DNA of 64,000 nucleotides from Candidatus Iainarchaeum sp. (GTDB lineage: Archaea > Iainarchaeota > Iainarchaeia > Iainarchaeales > UBA10219): positions 254,121 to 318,120 of the forward strand of contig JAGVWE010000004.1 of NCBI GenBank assembly GCA_018304425.1, in the 5' to 3' direction. The notes beneath the pieces are model-generated. The model was not told the DNA's origin. It was given only the letters and a program-made list of their open reading frames with translations, and ran no database searches. Positions 44,624-53,000 of the stretch are shown here, in pieces (the first letter of the stretch is position 1; every line of letters starts with the position of its first letter). Position numbers and translations under genes: made by a program.

Positions 44624-45451
44624 TCACGCCGACAGGATTTTGGCCGCGATTCGCTTGAGGATCCCGTTCAATGCTTCTAATTGCGCATTGATTTTGTCCA
44701 GTGAACCCGAAACCGTGCCGTACTTGACGTCCAACGAGGAAAAGTTTCCAACGGTTTGGTCCTTGAACCCGGTCATGGTCTGGTTTACATCGTCCAATTT
44801 CTGGTTTGCCTGGTTCTTGAACTCGGTGAGCGTGTGATCAACGCCGTGCATGGTTTTTTCCAGTTTTTTGAAGCTTGCCTTGGACTCGTCCTTGAACTCG
44901 GTGAGCACCTGCTTGGACTCGGACAGCGTTTTGTCGACGCCTTTCACGCCCGCGCCCACGCCTTTCACGTCCATGCCCACACCTTTCACGTCTGCGCTCA
45001 GACCTTTCACGTCCATGCCCACGCCTTTCACATCTGCGCTCAGACCTTTCACGTCCGAGCCAACCCCCAAGAGCATGAGCCCAGCTATCTCCGTCTTTTC
45101 AATCATTTCCCGTTCCGCTAGGGAAAGCTTAGCCCCGAAGTCAATCCAAAAAGTCTTGAACACGTTTGCCTTGGGCTTGAATGCCTGGTCTCTTTCAGTG
45201 AAAACCGTGATGGCGGCCACGTGCGCGCTGAACGGGTTTTCGGCGTCGCCCTTGACGTATAGTTTCCTCTTGAAGGCGTCCAAGGCCTCCCTGGAAGGCG
45301 CCTCACAATAGGCTTCCACCGTGCCGTCATCCAGGTTCTTGGAACACCCTTTTATGCGGAGGCCCCGTGCCACCTGCTTGACGTAGGCGCGATAGCCTAC
45401 TCCCTGCACGTTGCCTTCCACTACCAGCCGCACCCTAATAGGCAAGGTCAT
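44624..45451 (-). CDS. Acylphosphatase with heptad-repeat coiled coil (copy 2)
   Basis: 275 aa from MTLPIRV, chosen because GGGGAA lies 7 bases upstream; seven more codons are open upstream. Acylphosphatase domain residues 1-92: GNVQGVGYRAYVKQVARGL with the catalytic Arg, then SKNLDDGTVEAYCEAP. Then a run of 7-residue units (GLSADVK, GVGMDVK) at about 129-170, then the coiled coil shared with copy 1. Compared with copy 1 the acylphosphatase part has diverged while 183 bp of coiled coil are almost unchanged. It lies on the opposite strand inside the pilin cluster, 7 bases after a pilin stop, so it appears to be a guest there. Confidence 0.85.
   Translation of the reverse strand: MTLPIRVRLVVEGNVQGVGYRAYVKQVARGLRIKGCSKNLDDGTVEAYCEAPSREALDAFKRKLYVKGDAENPFSAHVAAITVFTERDQAFKPKANVFKTFWIDFGAKLSLAEREMIEKTEIAGLMLLGVGSDVKGLSADVKGVGMDVKGLSADVKGVGMDVKGVGAGVKGVDKTLSESKQVLTEFKDESKASFKKLEKTMHGVDHTLTEFKNQANQKLDDVNQTMTGFKDQTVGNFSSLDVKYGTVSGSLDKINAQLEALNGILKRIAAKILSA
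44686..44868 (-). repeat. 183-bp repeat, copy 2 (coiled-coil coding)
   Basis: Partner of 35021-35203, with a single mismatch seen by eye. Confidence 0.85.
44938..45062 (-). repeat. 21-bp tandem repeat coding DVKGxxx heptads
   Basis: About six units of 21 bp encode GLSADVK and GVGMDVK in near-alternation. Copy 1 of the gene lacks this stretch, so it expanded after duplication. Confidence 0.85.
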
Positions 45452-45486
45452 GTCGTTTCCCCGTCCAAACACTTATGCGTGAACCC

Positions 45487-45495
45487 ATTTAAATG
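45487..45495 (-). promoter_or_regulatory. TATA-like promoter of acylphosphatase copy 2
   Basis: CATTTAAAT on the minus strand about 40 bases before the ATG at 45451; a leader of roughly 14 bases would hold the GGGGAA site. Confidence 0.5.
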
Positions 45496-45536
45496 CCTTT
45501 CTGAACCGCATTTCCGGTGCGGGTTTGCCAGCAAAC

Positions 45537-45545
45537 CTTTAAATA
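45537..45545 (+). promoter_or_regulatory. TATA box of the 72-aa pilin-like gene
   Basis: CTTTAAATA is centred 28 bases before the ATG at 45569; no ribosome-binding site, so leaderless. Confidence 0.6.
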
Positions 45546-45568
45546 ATTCTTCGGCCGTCTAACTGTAC

Positions 45569-45787
45569 ATGGCACGGGTTTCAGGGGCTCAGGCCCCCCA
45601 TTTTCCGCAAACGCTTTTGCCCGCAGGCAAAAGGGTTTTGGGACTCGACGAGAAAGGCCAAAGCGAGTGGAGCTCCATTTACCTGCTGATTGTCTTCATG
45701 ATCGCGGCCCTGCTCCTCATTACCCTCGTCAAGCAGATGTTCCGCAGGAGCCAGCCCATCCGGCAGAGCGCCGAAAAAATCCTGTGA
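45569..45787 (+). CDS. Small pilin-like protein, class III signal (KGQ-SEWSSIYLLI)
   Basis: 72 aa. A 30-residue leader ends LDEKGQ, followed by SEWSSIYLLIVFMIAALLLI and a short basic tail (KQMFRRSQ). The KGQ motif and the Ser/Glu start are typical of the archaeal class III signal family. After cleavage only ~42 residues would remain, almost entirely the helix, so this would be a minimal pilin or a helix-only assembly factor. Confidence 0.75.
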   Translation: MARVSGAQAPHFPQTLLPAGKRVLGLDEKGQSEWSSIYLLIVFMIAALLLITLVKQMFRRSQPIRQSAEKIL

Positions 45788-45801
45788 AGCCGGCGCGCAC
45801 G

Positions 45802-45809
45802 TTTAAATA
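45802..45809 (+). promoter_or_regulatory. TATA box of the 186-aa pilin-like gene
   Basis: TTTAAATA is centred 26-27 bases before the ATG at 45832, leaderless; it separates this gene from the 72-aa gene and probably drives the run of pilin genes to 48371. Confidence 0.6.
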
Positions 45810-45831
45810 CCTGAATGCCCTTCTACTTACC

Positions 45832-46392
45832 ATGCGTTCCTTTGGCCAAAAGGGGCAGGAGTCAGCTCCCTTCGAGTTGCTCGTGGCTGTCGTCATCATG
45901 ACGTTCGTCATCCTCTTGGGTTACCGCGCGCTCGACCAGGTCGCGGAAATCAAGTGCAAGGGCGAAGTCGAGGGCGAGATGGAGAAGCTCAAGACGACGC
46001 TGGAGAACATCGTCAAGCAGAAGGGCAAGGAAAACCTGGGCCTGTATTTTCCCGCCTGCCAGGGGGAGAAGGACACCTCGGTGCGGATAAAGGGCTTTGA
46101 AGACGAACGCATCTGCGCGGCCTTCTGCGGCGGCTCGCGCAAGAGCTGCACGCTTTTGAGCTATTCGAGCCCCAAGTTCTCCATCAGCAAGTGCCTGCGC
46201 ATCTCCATCAACACCACCTTCGGCTTGGGCGAGACCTGCACCGGCCAAGAGGTTTCCGACCCCGAAAAATACGAGGCCCAGGACTTCAAGGCAGACATCG
46301 GCATCGACAATGGCAACTATGTCCTGGTCAGCAAATTCGATTTGACGGGGAGTTACCCCATTCTCTGCGCGTACAAGCGGAAGGCAGGGTGA
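45832..46392 (+). CDS. Pilin-like protein, class III signal (KGQ-ESAPFELLV)
   Basis: 186 aa. MRSFGQKGQ then ESAPFELLVAVVIMTFVILL gives a short leader and a Glu close to position +5 of the mature protein, as in type IV pilins. The body has nine or so Cys (for instance CQGEKD, ERICAAFCGG, SKCLRI, GETCTGQ), so several disulfides are likely. First of four overlapping or closely spaced genes to 48371. Confidence 0.82.
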   Translation: MRSFGQKGQESAPFELLVAVVIMTFVILLGYRALDQVAEIKCKGEVEGEMEKLKTTLENIVKQKGKENLGLYFPACQGEKDTSVRIKGFEDERICAAFCGGSRKSCTLLSYSSPKFSISKCLRISINTTFGLGETCTGQEVSDPEKYEAQDFKADIGIDNGNYVLVSKFDLTGSYPILCAYKRKAG

Positions 46393-46396
46393 AGGC

Positions 46397-47038
46397 ATGC
46401 TGGGCTTCACGTTGAGCAAACTCAACCTCCTCATCTTCGTCACGGCCATCTTCGCCATCGTGGCCTTCTTTTCCTTCGTGCTCGTCAAGATAGTGACCAC
46501 CAACGAGTTGAACCTCCTGCTGGACCGCGTCAAGGTGAAGTCCGAGGCCCTGGTGAACTCCCCCACCTACTGCGACAGCACCTTCTACTATTTTCCCGCC
46601 GAGCTCCGGGTCTCCGGGGACACGTTTTTTTACACCGTGAAAATCTCGCAGCAGGCCACGGAAGTCAACGGCAAAAACCTCAACTACCTCATCTTCAGCG
46701 CGTTCGCCCGCCGCGACAAGGAGTTCAAGAACTCCCTGGCAGCGAACTCCCTGAAAACCGACGCCGACGTCGTGATTTTCTCCTCCGAGCCCCTGTTGCG
46801 CATCCTGGGCGACGAGGAGGGCGCGGTCATTGACCCCCAGGCCCGGCCCCCCATCAACGCCATCGCCATGGTCAAGGAAATAGTGGGCGGCAAGGCCACC
46901 CTCTACATCGTTCCCTGCCTGGCCGAAGCCAACCAGTGCCTGGTCAGGCTCGAACAAGCCGGCTGCTACGCGAAAGCCAACCGCGACCTCACCTGCGACA
47001 ACGGAGACAAGAAGGGCTTCCTATGCCTGCCGGGATAA
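46397..47038 (+). CDS. Pilin-like protein, G-FTL type
   Basis: 213 aa. MLGFTLSKLNLLIFVTAIFA has Gly followed by Phe-Thr-Leu and a hydrophobic helix but no KGQ and almost no leader, so it resembles pseudopilins more than the KGQ pilins. Cys at about 57, 171, 178, 188, 198 and 209. Starts 4 bases after its neighbour; its end overlaps the next gene by 16 bases. Confidence 0.75.
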   Translation: MLGFTLSKLNLLIFVTAIFAIVAFFSFVLVKIVTTNELNLLLDRVKVKSEALVNSPTYCDSTFYYFPAELRVSGDTFFYTVKISQQATEVNGKNLNYLIFSAFARRDKEFKNSLAANSLKTDADVVIFSSEPLLRILGDEEGAVIDPQARPPINAIAMVKEIVGGKATLYIVPCLAEANQCLVRLEQAGCYAKANRDLTCDNGDKKGFLCLPG

Positions 47039-47550
47039 AGACCGCCAAGGGATTCATTGGCCCGCTGGGGGACGACCTGCCCTCGTTGATTCCCATCCTG
47101 GTCGGCCTCATCATCTTCTTTTCGTCGTTCACGTTCGCCTTCAACGCCTTCGACAAGCGGAACAGCGACCTGGCCTCTGACCGTGCCGTCCTCGAAGTGG
47201 CGAGGGTCCTGCAGTCCAACGGCTACATCGTGGGCGTCGAAGACTTCGAACGGCTTTGCGCCAGCCTGAACATCGCGGAAGTCCAGTACCTGGCCGGCAT
47301 CACCAACGCGTTCACGGCCCCCAACGGAAGCAGGCAAATCAACCCCTTCAACCTCGAATTCCACAAAATGCCGGCCCTGGACGGCTCCAGGCAAAAGCTC
47401 TCCTGCCTGGCCCAGGGCATGGACCCCGACTTCGAGCTTTCGCCGGCCTTCGTCAAGGACAAGCGGTTGCTGCTCAAGGTCTTTCCCGTGGTCGTGGAAG
47501 AAGACAAAATCGTGAAACCCATGCACTTGGTGGTGGCGGCGTGGAAGTGA
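47023..47550 (+). CDS. Pilin-like protein, KGF-IGP type
   Basis: 175 aa from MPAGIK. The leader MPAGIKTAKG precedes FIGPLGDDLPSLIPILVGLI, a hydrophobic helix preceded by acidic residues. The cleavage motif is weaker than in the KGQ proteins. Two Cys in the body (ERLCASL, KLSCLAQ). Overlaps the upstream gene by 16 bases, and its TGA shares an A with the next ATG, so translation is coupled. Confidence 0.72.
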   Translation: MPAGIKTAKGFIGPLGDDLPSLIPILVGLIIFFSSFTFAFNAFDKRNSDLASDRAVLEVARVLQSNGYIVGVEDFERLCASLNIAEVQYLAGITNAFTAPNGSRQINPFNLEFHKMPALDGSRQKLSCLAQGMDPDFELSPAFVKDKRLLLKVFPVVVEEDKIVKPMHLVVAAWK

Positions 47551-48371
47551 TGCAACGACAGCGAGCGCAGCGAGCGCAGCGAGCGGAGCGAGGGCAGCGG
47601 GGGCAGGCCGCCATCACGGACGCCTTGTTCTTCCTGGTCATCATCACCGGGCTTTCCTCGTTCCTCTACTTCGTGGCCAACGGCTACGGCAACTCCGTGG
47701 CCGCCCAGCTCTCCAGGCAGTTCAGCATGGACTACTCGACCGCGGCGCTCAAGACCATCCTCTACAGCAGCACGCCCCGCAACCCCAACCAAAACCTCTA
47801 CGACCCCAACGCGGAAATCGACCACCTCCTGGCCTTCGTCAAGGAAGACTACGCGGATGACGCGCAAATCGATTTGATCACCCAAAAAGTCCTCTACGAG
47901 AACGTGCGCGACATCCTGGCCCCCATCGCGGACTCCTATGACTACGTCTTTTACCTCGCGAAATCCAATGTCTCCAGCCTGGACAGCCCCTACCTATACG
48001 TCTTGATGCACTTCAGCAAGACGACTGCGGTGGCCACGGGCCGCACCAGCAAATTCACGCCCGGACAACCGCCCCACGAAGACCTGATTTGCAACGTGCC
48101 CTTGCAGGCCACCGGCGAGCCCCCCCTGAAGGCGGACATGATTTCAAGGCTCATCAACACGGTGGGCGACAGCGCGCAAAGCCAGGGCAACCTCATCCTC
48201 ATGGAACAGGCGCCCGGCGAAGACCCCATCCAGGTCTCGGCGTTCGCGGAACTCATCCTATGGCAGGCCACCATGCTGGACCCCGAGGTCTTCAACTACG
48301 TGGACTGGGGCTGCAAGCCCGTGGACGACCTGTTCTCCAGCCTGGCCACTGGCTCGACCGGGGCACCCTAA
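47550..48371 (+). CDS. Pilin-like protein with Arg-Ala-Gln repeat leader (RGQ-AAITDALFFLVI)
   Basis: 273 aa from the ATG at 47550 (TGATG overlap). The leader MQRQRAQRAQRAERGQRGQ is made by a 9-bp tandem repeat and ends in RGQ, followed by AAITDALFFLVIITGLSSFL. This gives a leader of about 19 mostly charged residues, probably cleaved after RGQ's Gly. The body is soluble, with two Cys (LICNVP, WGCKPVDD). Last gene of the pilin run; its end overlaps the zinc-ribbon gene by 4 bases tail to tail. Confidence 0.78.
   Translation: MQRQRAQRAQRAERGQRGQAAITDALFFLVIITGLSSFLYFVANGYGNSVAAQLSRQFSMDYSTAALKTILYSSTPRNPNQNLYDPNAEIDHLLAFVKEDYADDAQIDLITQKVLYENVRDILAPIADSYDYVFYLAKSNVSSLDSPYLYVLMHFSKTTAVATGRTSKFTPGQPPHEDLICNVPLQATGEPPLKADMISRLINTVGDSAQSQGNLILMEQAPGEDPIQVSAFAELILWQATMLDPEVFNYVDWGCKPVDDLFSSLATGSTGAP
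47562..47600 (+). repeat. 9-bp tandem repeat in a pilin leader
   Basis: GCGAGCGCA units (with drift at the end) encode Arg-Ala-Gln. Unit changes would keep the frame and alter only the leader length. Confidence 0.75.
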
Positions 48372-49348
48372 CCCTTTCCGGCCTTCGCCTTCACCTTGAA
48401 CTGGGCCCTGCACTTGGGGCAGGTCCACTTGACCTGGTCCAGCAACTTCACGCGCTCGGGCGCGCATTGCTCGCACAGGCCGCTGCCACAATTCGGGCAA
48501 TAAGCGATGTCCTTGGCCTGGCGCCGGCAATGCGGGCACGGCTGCGTCAACAACTCTTCTCCGCCGAGGCTCTCCAAGTCCTCCCCTTCCTCCCCGCCCA
48601 AGTCTTCTTCGCCGGCCAATTCATCCAGGCTTCCTTCGCCTTCTTCGCCGCCAAGCTCTTCCCCGCTCAAGTCCTCTTCGTCCAGGTCATCCACTGATTC
48701 AGCCGCTGCCTTGCCCTTCTTTTTCTTCTTGCCCGTGGACAACAAGTCGCCCACATCCAGGCCCGCCAGTTCCCCGGGTGATTCCGCGGCCGGCTGCGCT
48801 CCCCCCGATTGCGGGCCCACGGCCTGCGCGGTCCCCGGCTGTTTTTCTCTTTCCGCGAGCCGCTGCTGCCGACGCGTCAACCGCTGCGAGCCCGCAGGCG
48901 AGCCCGCAGGCGAGCCCACCGGCAAGCCAGGTGGCAAGCCCTCCGATGGAGCCGGTCCACCCGCCACCGGTTGCCCGGTCAACGGCGGCTTGCCCTCGCG
49001 TTCAAGCCTTCTCCGCTCGTGGTACGTCATGCCCTCGGCGGTCTGACCCGTTGCAGGCGTTGCCACCTGCTGGTCTTTTTTTCCGCCCTTCCTGGGCTTT
49101 GGCTCTGCCTCGGGCTCCATCTGCTCAAACAGTTCCTCGACTTCTTCTTCGAGCTCGGGTTTCACGGCCGGCTTTTTTTTGCCGAACCCGGAGCCAAACA
49201 AGGATTCAAGGAAGCCCGGCTTTTTCCCCGCTGCTGCCGGCGCAGCCCCTGCGGCAGGCGCGGCCGTGGAAGCCGGTGCTTCGGCCACCGGCTGCCCGCC
49301 CATCTTGCGTCGCAGCCTCCGCGGAATTTCTTCAGTCACCCAAACCAC
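48368..49348 (-). CDS. Disordered protein with C-terminal zinc ribbons
   Basis: 326 aa from GTG at 49348, favoured by the minus-strand box CTTTAATT about 24 bases upstream (an ATG at 49303 is the alternative). Residues 1-260 are low complexity: Ala/Pro-rich, then Glu-rich, then Gly/Pro/Ser repeats, then acidic Glu-Glu-Gly runs. The last ~60 residues carry four CxxC pairs: CPHC, CPNC, CEQC and CPKC, enough for two zinc ribbons. Such ribbons often bind nucleic acid or proteins. It is cytoplasmic by lack of any signal. Role unknown; it faces the end of the pilin run. Confidence 0.78.
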   Translation of the reverse strand: MVWVTEEIPRRLRRKMGGQPVAEAPASTAAPAAGAAPAAAGKKPGFLESLFGSGFGKKKPAVKPELEEEVEELFEQMEPEAEPKPRKGGKKDQQVATPATGQTAEGMTYHERRRLEREGKPPLTGQPVAGGPAPSEGLPPGLPVGSPAGSPAGSQRLTRRQQRLAEREKQPGTAQAVGPQSGGAQPAAESPGELAGLDVGDLLSTGKKKKKGKAAAESVDDLDEEDLSGEELGGEEGEGSLDELAGEEDLGGEEGEDLESLGGEELLTQPCPHCRRQAKDIAYCPNCGSGLCEQCAPERVKLLDQVKWTCPKCRAQFKVKAKAGKG

Positions 49349-49414
49349 ACACCATTAACGCTTTCCCGCAATTAAAGGTTTTGCCTTCCGGCCTCCCCCC
49401 CACGGCCTCAATAC

Positions 49415-49423
49415 CTATATATA
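49415..49423 (+). promoter_or_regulatory. TATA box of the 179-aa membrane protein
   Basis: CTATATATA is centred 28 bases before the ATG at 49447, which supports this start over in-frame codons far upstream. Confidence 0.6.
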
Positions 49424-49446
49424 TTAGTTTCACCGTACATGATTTC

Positions 49447-49986
49447 ATGGCCCTGGAACTGGTTCCCCTGGTCGTAAACACGGTTTTCGACCTGTTGAGG
49501 CTGAGTGCCCTCACGGTTTTGCCTGCCTTTGTTTTGGCCCTGCTCACCAACGCCTTGCGCAAGCGGTTGGCCGCGGGCTTCCAGTGGACCTGGCTCAAGT
49601 CAGCCTTGGTTGCCCTCTTCCTCGTGGCCTTTGCTTTAATCAACCTCGTGTACTGGCCGGACTGGTTGTCCACCCTGGGCAAGGCCACCTATGGAGAGAT
49701 TCCCCCCGAGTTCAGGCCCACGCTCCCTGAAACGGTTTTCGGCTATGTCATGGTGGAGGCCCGGCTCTTGTTTGTGGCCCTGGTCCTGGCCTTGCTGGCC
49801 CTGCCCCTGGCCTTCACGGCCTTGTACTGGAAGGAGCACTGCCAACGGAAGTGGGGTCTGCGGGGCTGGCTGTCCACCCTGGCCGGGCTTTATTGCACGC
49901 TGTTCCTGGCCTGGGCCGTGGTCTTGCTGGTGTTCCCCTGGAGCATTACGGGAATCCTTTACCTGGTGTACTTTGGCTTGGGCTAG
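49447..49986 (+). CDS. Small polytopic membrane protein
   Basis: 179 aa from MALELVPL. Four hydrophobic segments at about residues 5-35, 48-70, 95-118 and 140-175, with KEHCQRKWGLRGW between the third and fourth. No family recognised. The stop codon is within a 15-bp duplication (49981-50006), a feature shared with the membrane-protein gene at 36563. Confidence 0.75.
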   Translation: MALELVPLVVNTVFDLLRLSALTVLPAFVLALLTNALRKRLAAGFQWTWLKSALVALFLVAFALINLVYWPDWLSTLGKATYGEIPPEFRPTLPETVFGYVMVEARLLFVALVLALLALPLAFTALYWKEHCQRKWGLRGWLSTLAGLYCTLFLAWAVVLLVFPWSITGILYLVYFGLG

Positions 49987-50006
49987 GCGTATTTTGGCTA
50001 GGCGTA
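49981..50006 (+). repeat. 15-bp tandem duplication around a stop codon
   Basis: GGCTAGGCGTA occurs at 49981-49991 and 49996-50006. The TAG of the upstream gene is in the first copy. Confidence 0.8.
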
Positions 50007-50072
50007 GGATTAAATAACCGGAATCAACGCAGTAATAGTAAGGGGTTTGCAAATAATATAAGGGGTATGGGA

Positions 50073-53000
50073 ATGCAGTCCGGCAAAAAACACGTTCAAG
50101 CCCTGTTCCTGGCTTGCCTGTTACTCAACACTGTTTTCGCGCCCCTCGCGTTCGCCGACCGTTCGGCGCCTTCCGCCGCGTCTCCCCCCGGAACCACGGT
50201 GCCTTCCTCTCCCCTGGCGAGGGCCGGCAACCTCGAACTCTTCTTCCAGGCCGCGCCTCCAGCCAAGGCCGCTGCGGTTCCTACTACTTCGCCGCAGCCT
50301 TCTGCTTCCGGAGCCACCACGCCACCGGGAGCCACCACCCAGTTTGCCTGCAAAACCGATTCCCTCTCGGCTCAGGAAACCCAGGCCATCCAGGAACTCC
50401 TACGCGAGGGAGTGGTCGGCAGCGAACTCTCCGCAGGAACCCCCAAGGACAAGGACCGCGACAAGCTCGACGCCAACCAATTGATTGTCACCAACCCCAG
50501 CCAGGACGAGAACGTGGCCGTGGCCGTGAAAATCCCCACCCAAAAAGTCGAGCCCATGGCCGTCGGCTTTCTCTTGAACCGCACCATTGCCGGGCCCTTC
50601 GCCTTTGGCTTGAGCCTCCAGGACAGCGTGCGCACGGCCCGCTGCGAGAGCCTGACCGGCAACTGCGCGGTGAACGCGGTCAACCTCCAGTACCGCAACT
50701 CGGGCGCGGGGGTCGTGGCCGACTTCAAGAACGTGGCCAACGACTTCCAGGAATTCATGGACGGCAACCGGCACTTCCGCAACCTGACCGCCGAAGAAGA
50801 CGACACGCTGCGCGGCTACATGAGCCTCGAAGACCGCAACGAGTTCCAGTACAAGGGCGGAGAGCGAAAGGAAATGGCCTTGATTCCCAACAGCATCCTG
50901 GCCGAGGACTTCGACGCCCGCATGCAGACCAATTGCATGAACTCCAAGTGCGTGATAAACACCTATTCCTTGTTCGACAAGTACTTCAACAGCTGGTATT
51001 CCGCGCAACTGGTCGTTGGAACGGCCGCGCCCACCCTGGTCGCGGAGTCCAGGCGTCTATGGGCCGTCGGCCAGACGAGGGGCTATCTGCCCAAGTTCGA
51101 GGACTTCCCCTTCATGCAAGCCATCCGCAAGTCCAGGCTCTTCCAGCCCTCTTCGTGGCTGACCCTGACCCGCATGAAGGCGGCCACCAAGCGCATCCAG
51201 GACGCGGGCTACTTCGAGTCCCTTGTCCAGCCCATGACCAGCTGGGACCCGGTCAATCCCGCCATGGGCCGTTACCTGTCCAAGTCCGAGGTCTCCTACA
51301 ACTGGTGGGGCAAGCTATGGGCCAAGGACGGGCTCCTCACCAAGGTCACGAGCGTCGAGGACCAGCGCGCCATCGTGAACTACATGAACGAGGCGCGGAA
51401 GTTCTCCAAGTCCATGAAGCTCCTCGAAGACGAGGCCGAGGATTCCATGCAGCAAGCCATCAAGCAATTCGGCAATGGCAGCCCCGAGCACAAGGCGGCC
51501 CTCGTCGAGTACGGCCGCGTGGCTTCGAGCAACGCCTTGGAGTACGACGATGTGCTGGGCTATGACTGGCCCGACGAGTGGAGCCATAACAACCCCAACT
51601 TCAGCTGGCGCGACTTCGCAATGAAGGACGCCTTGACGGGAAAATACAGGCCGTTCCTCCAAGAGCACCGGTATTACAGGGAAGTCATGCGCAAGTTCCG
51701 GAACGACGGGCACTGGGCGAACTGGAATGAGGCGCTCACGGATGGCTCGCGGATGGAGACCAGGGGAAGGAACCTCCTCATCTACGAGCCAAAGCCCACC
51801 GGCAAGGAGGTTGGGTACGTGGACGTGGCCAGCCTCCACAACGAGATACAGAAATACGAGACTGGGGAGTTCACGGTCCGGTTAAACGATGGAACGTTCA
51901 TCCAACTCGACCACACCACCCTGCCCCTCATCCAGGAAAAGGCTTCCGGCCAGGTTCCCTATTACCGCATGGGCTGGGCGGAAGCCCAGGAGATTACCCC
52001 GGAAATGTTCGCCGCCGACCTCACGGGCACGCGTGCCAGGTACTTCCGGGCAGACCGGGCGGCCCGGAACTCCGAGGAATGGTATAGGGATTTGCTGACC
52101 AAGGGATACGGCGGCCGCCGCTACACCAGCATTTTAAGCAAGGCCCTGCAAGAAGAAGAGGACCTGCTCAAGACCTATTTCACGTTGAAGGGCGGCTTCA
52201 AGTGGACCGCGATTCCCTTTGCCTACAACTGGGCCAAGCGCGGCCTCGGCTCGGAGGACTTCTCCGTGTACATGCTTCCCGATGAGTGGAAGGACCTCCT
52301 GATTTATACCAAGGATGCGGCCATCTACAAGGACGCCTACATCGACTTCTTCGCCAACGAGGGCAGCGACCAGGGAGACATCTTCAACCAGGTCCTGCAA
52401 AAGCTGCCCTGGAAGTTCGTGTACGACGAGGTCTCCCAGAAGTTCAATCCCTTGAAGGACCTCTACAACGCGATTACCAGGCAGGAACTGCGCAGCGAAA
52501 CCGAGAACCTCGCCTTTTTCCTGCACACCCAGGAGAACTGCCCGGGCTGCCTGGTCAGCATCAACCCCGGCAACCGGGAAGCGCCGCCCGAGCAATGGGA
52601 GTTCTCGCCCTACTTTTACCTCAACGAGCGCGCGAACTCGTATTTCCTGGAAGACCTGCAGACCCAGCGCGCGCGCGAGAAAGGCCAGACCCTGATTGCG
52701 TTCGCGCACCACACCAACCTCAAGGGAAAAACCGGGGACATCGACGGGGGCACCATTGACCTGGTCAAGGCCAAGAAGGACGAAACGACCTGCAGCCAGG
52801 TCATTTCCAAGAACTTCTTCGGCTTGGGCAAGGACTCCCTGTTCGGGGAGAGCCGCATCGGCCTCGCCTTGGGCACCATGGAGACCCTGTCCTATTTCAC
52901 GTTCTTCTGGGCCGGGGTCTTCGTTTCCGCCGTCCAGCAAATCGTCTTGGCCCCCATACTGCAGGACTGCGTGGACGACGAGGAAGGCTACTACATCCAC

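Noticed and set aside
44938-45062. CRISPR-like spacing of repeats
   Set aside because: The 21-bp units are contiguous with no spacers and code for a heptad repeat in frame.
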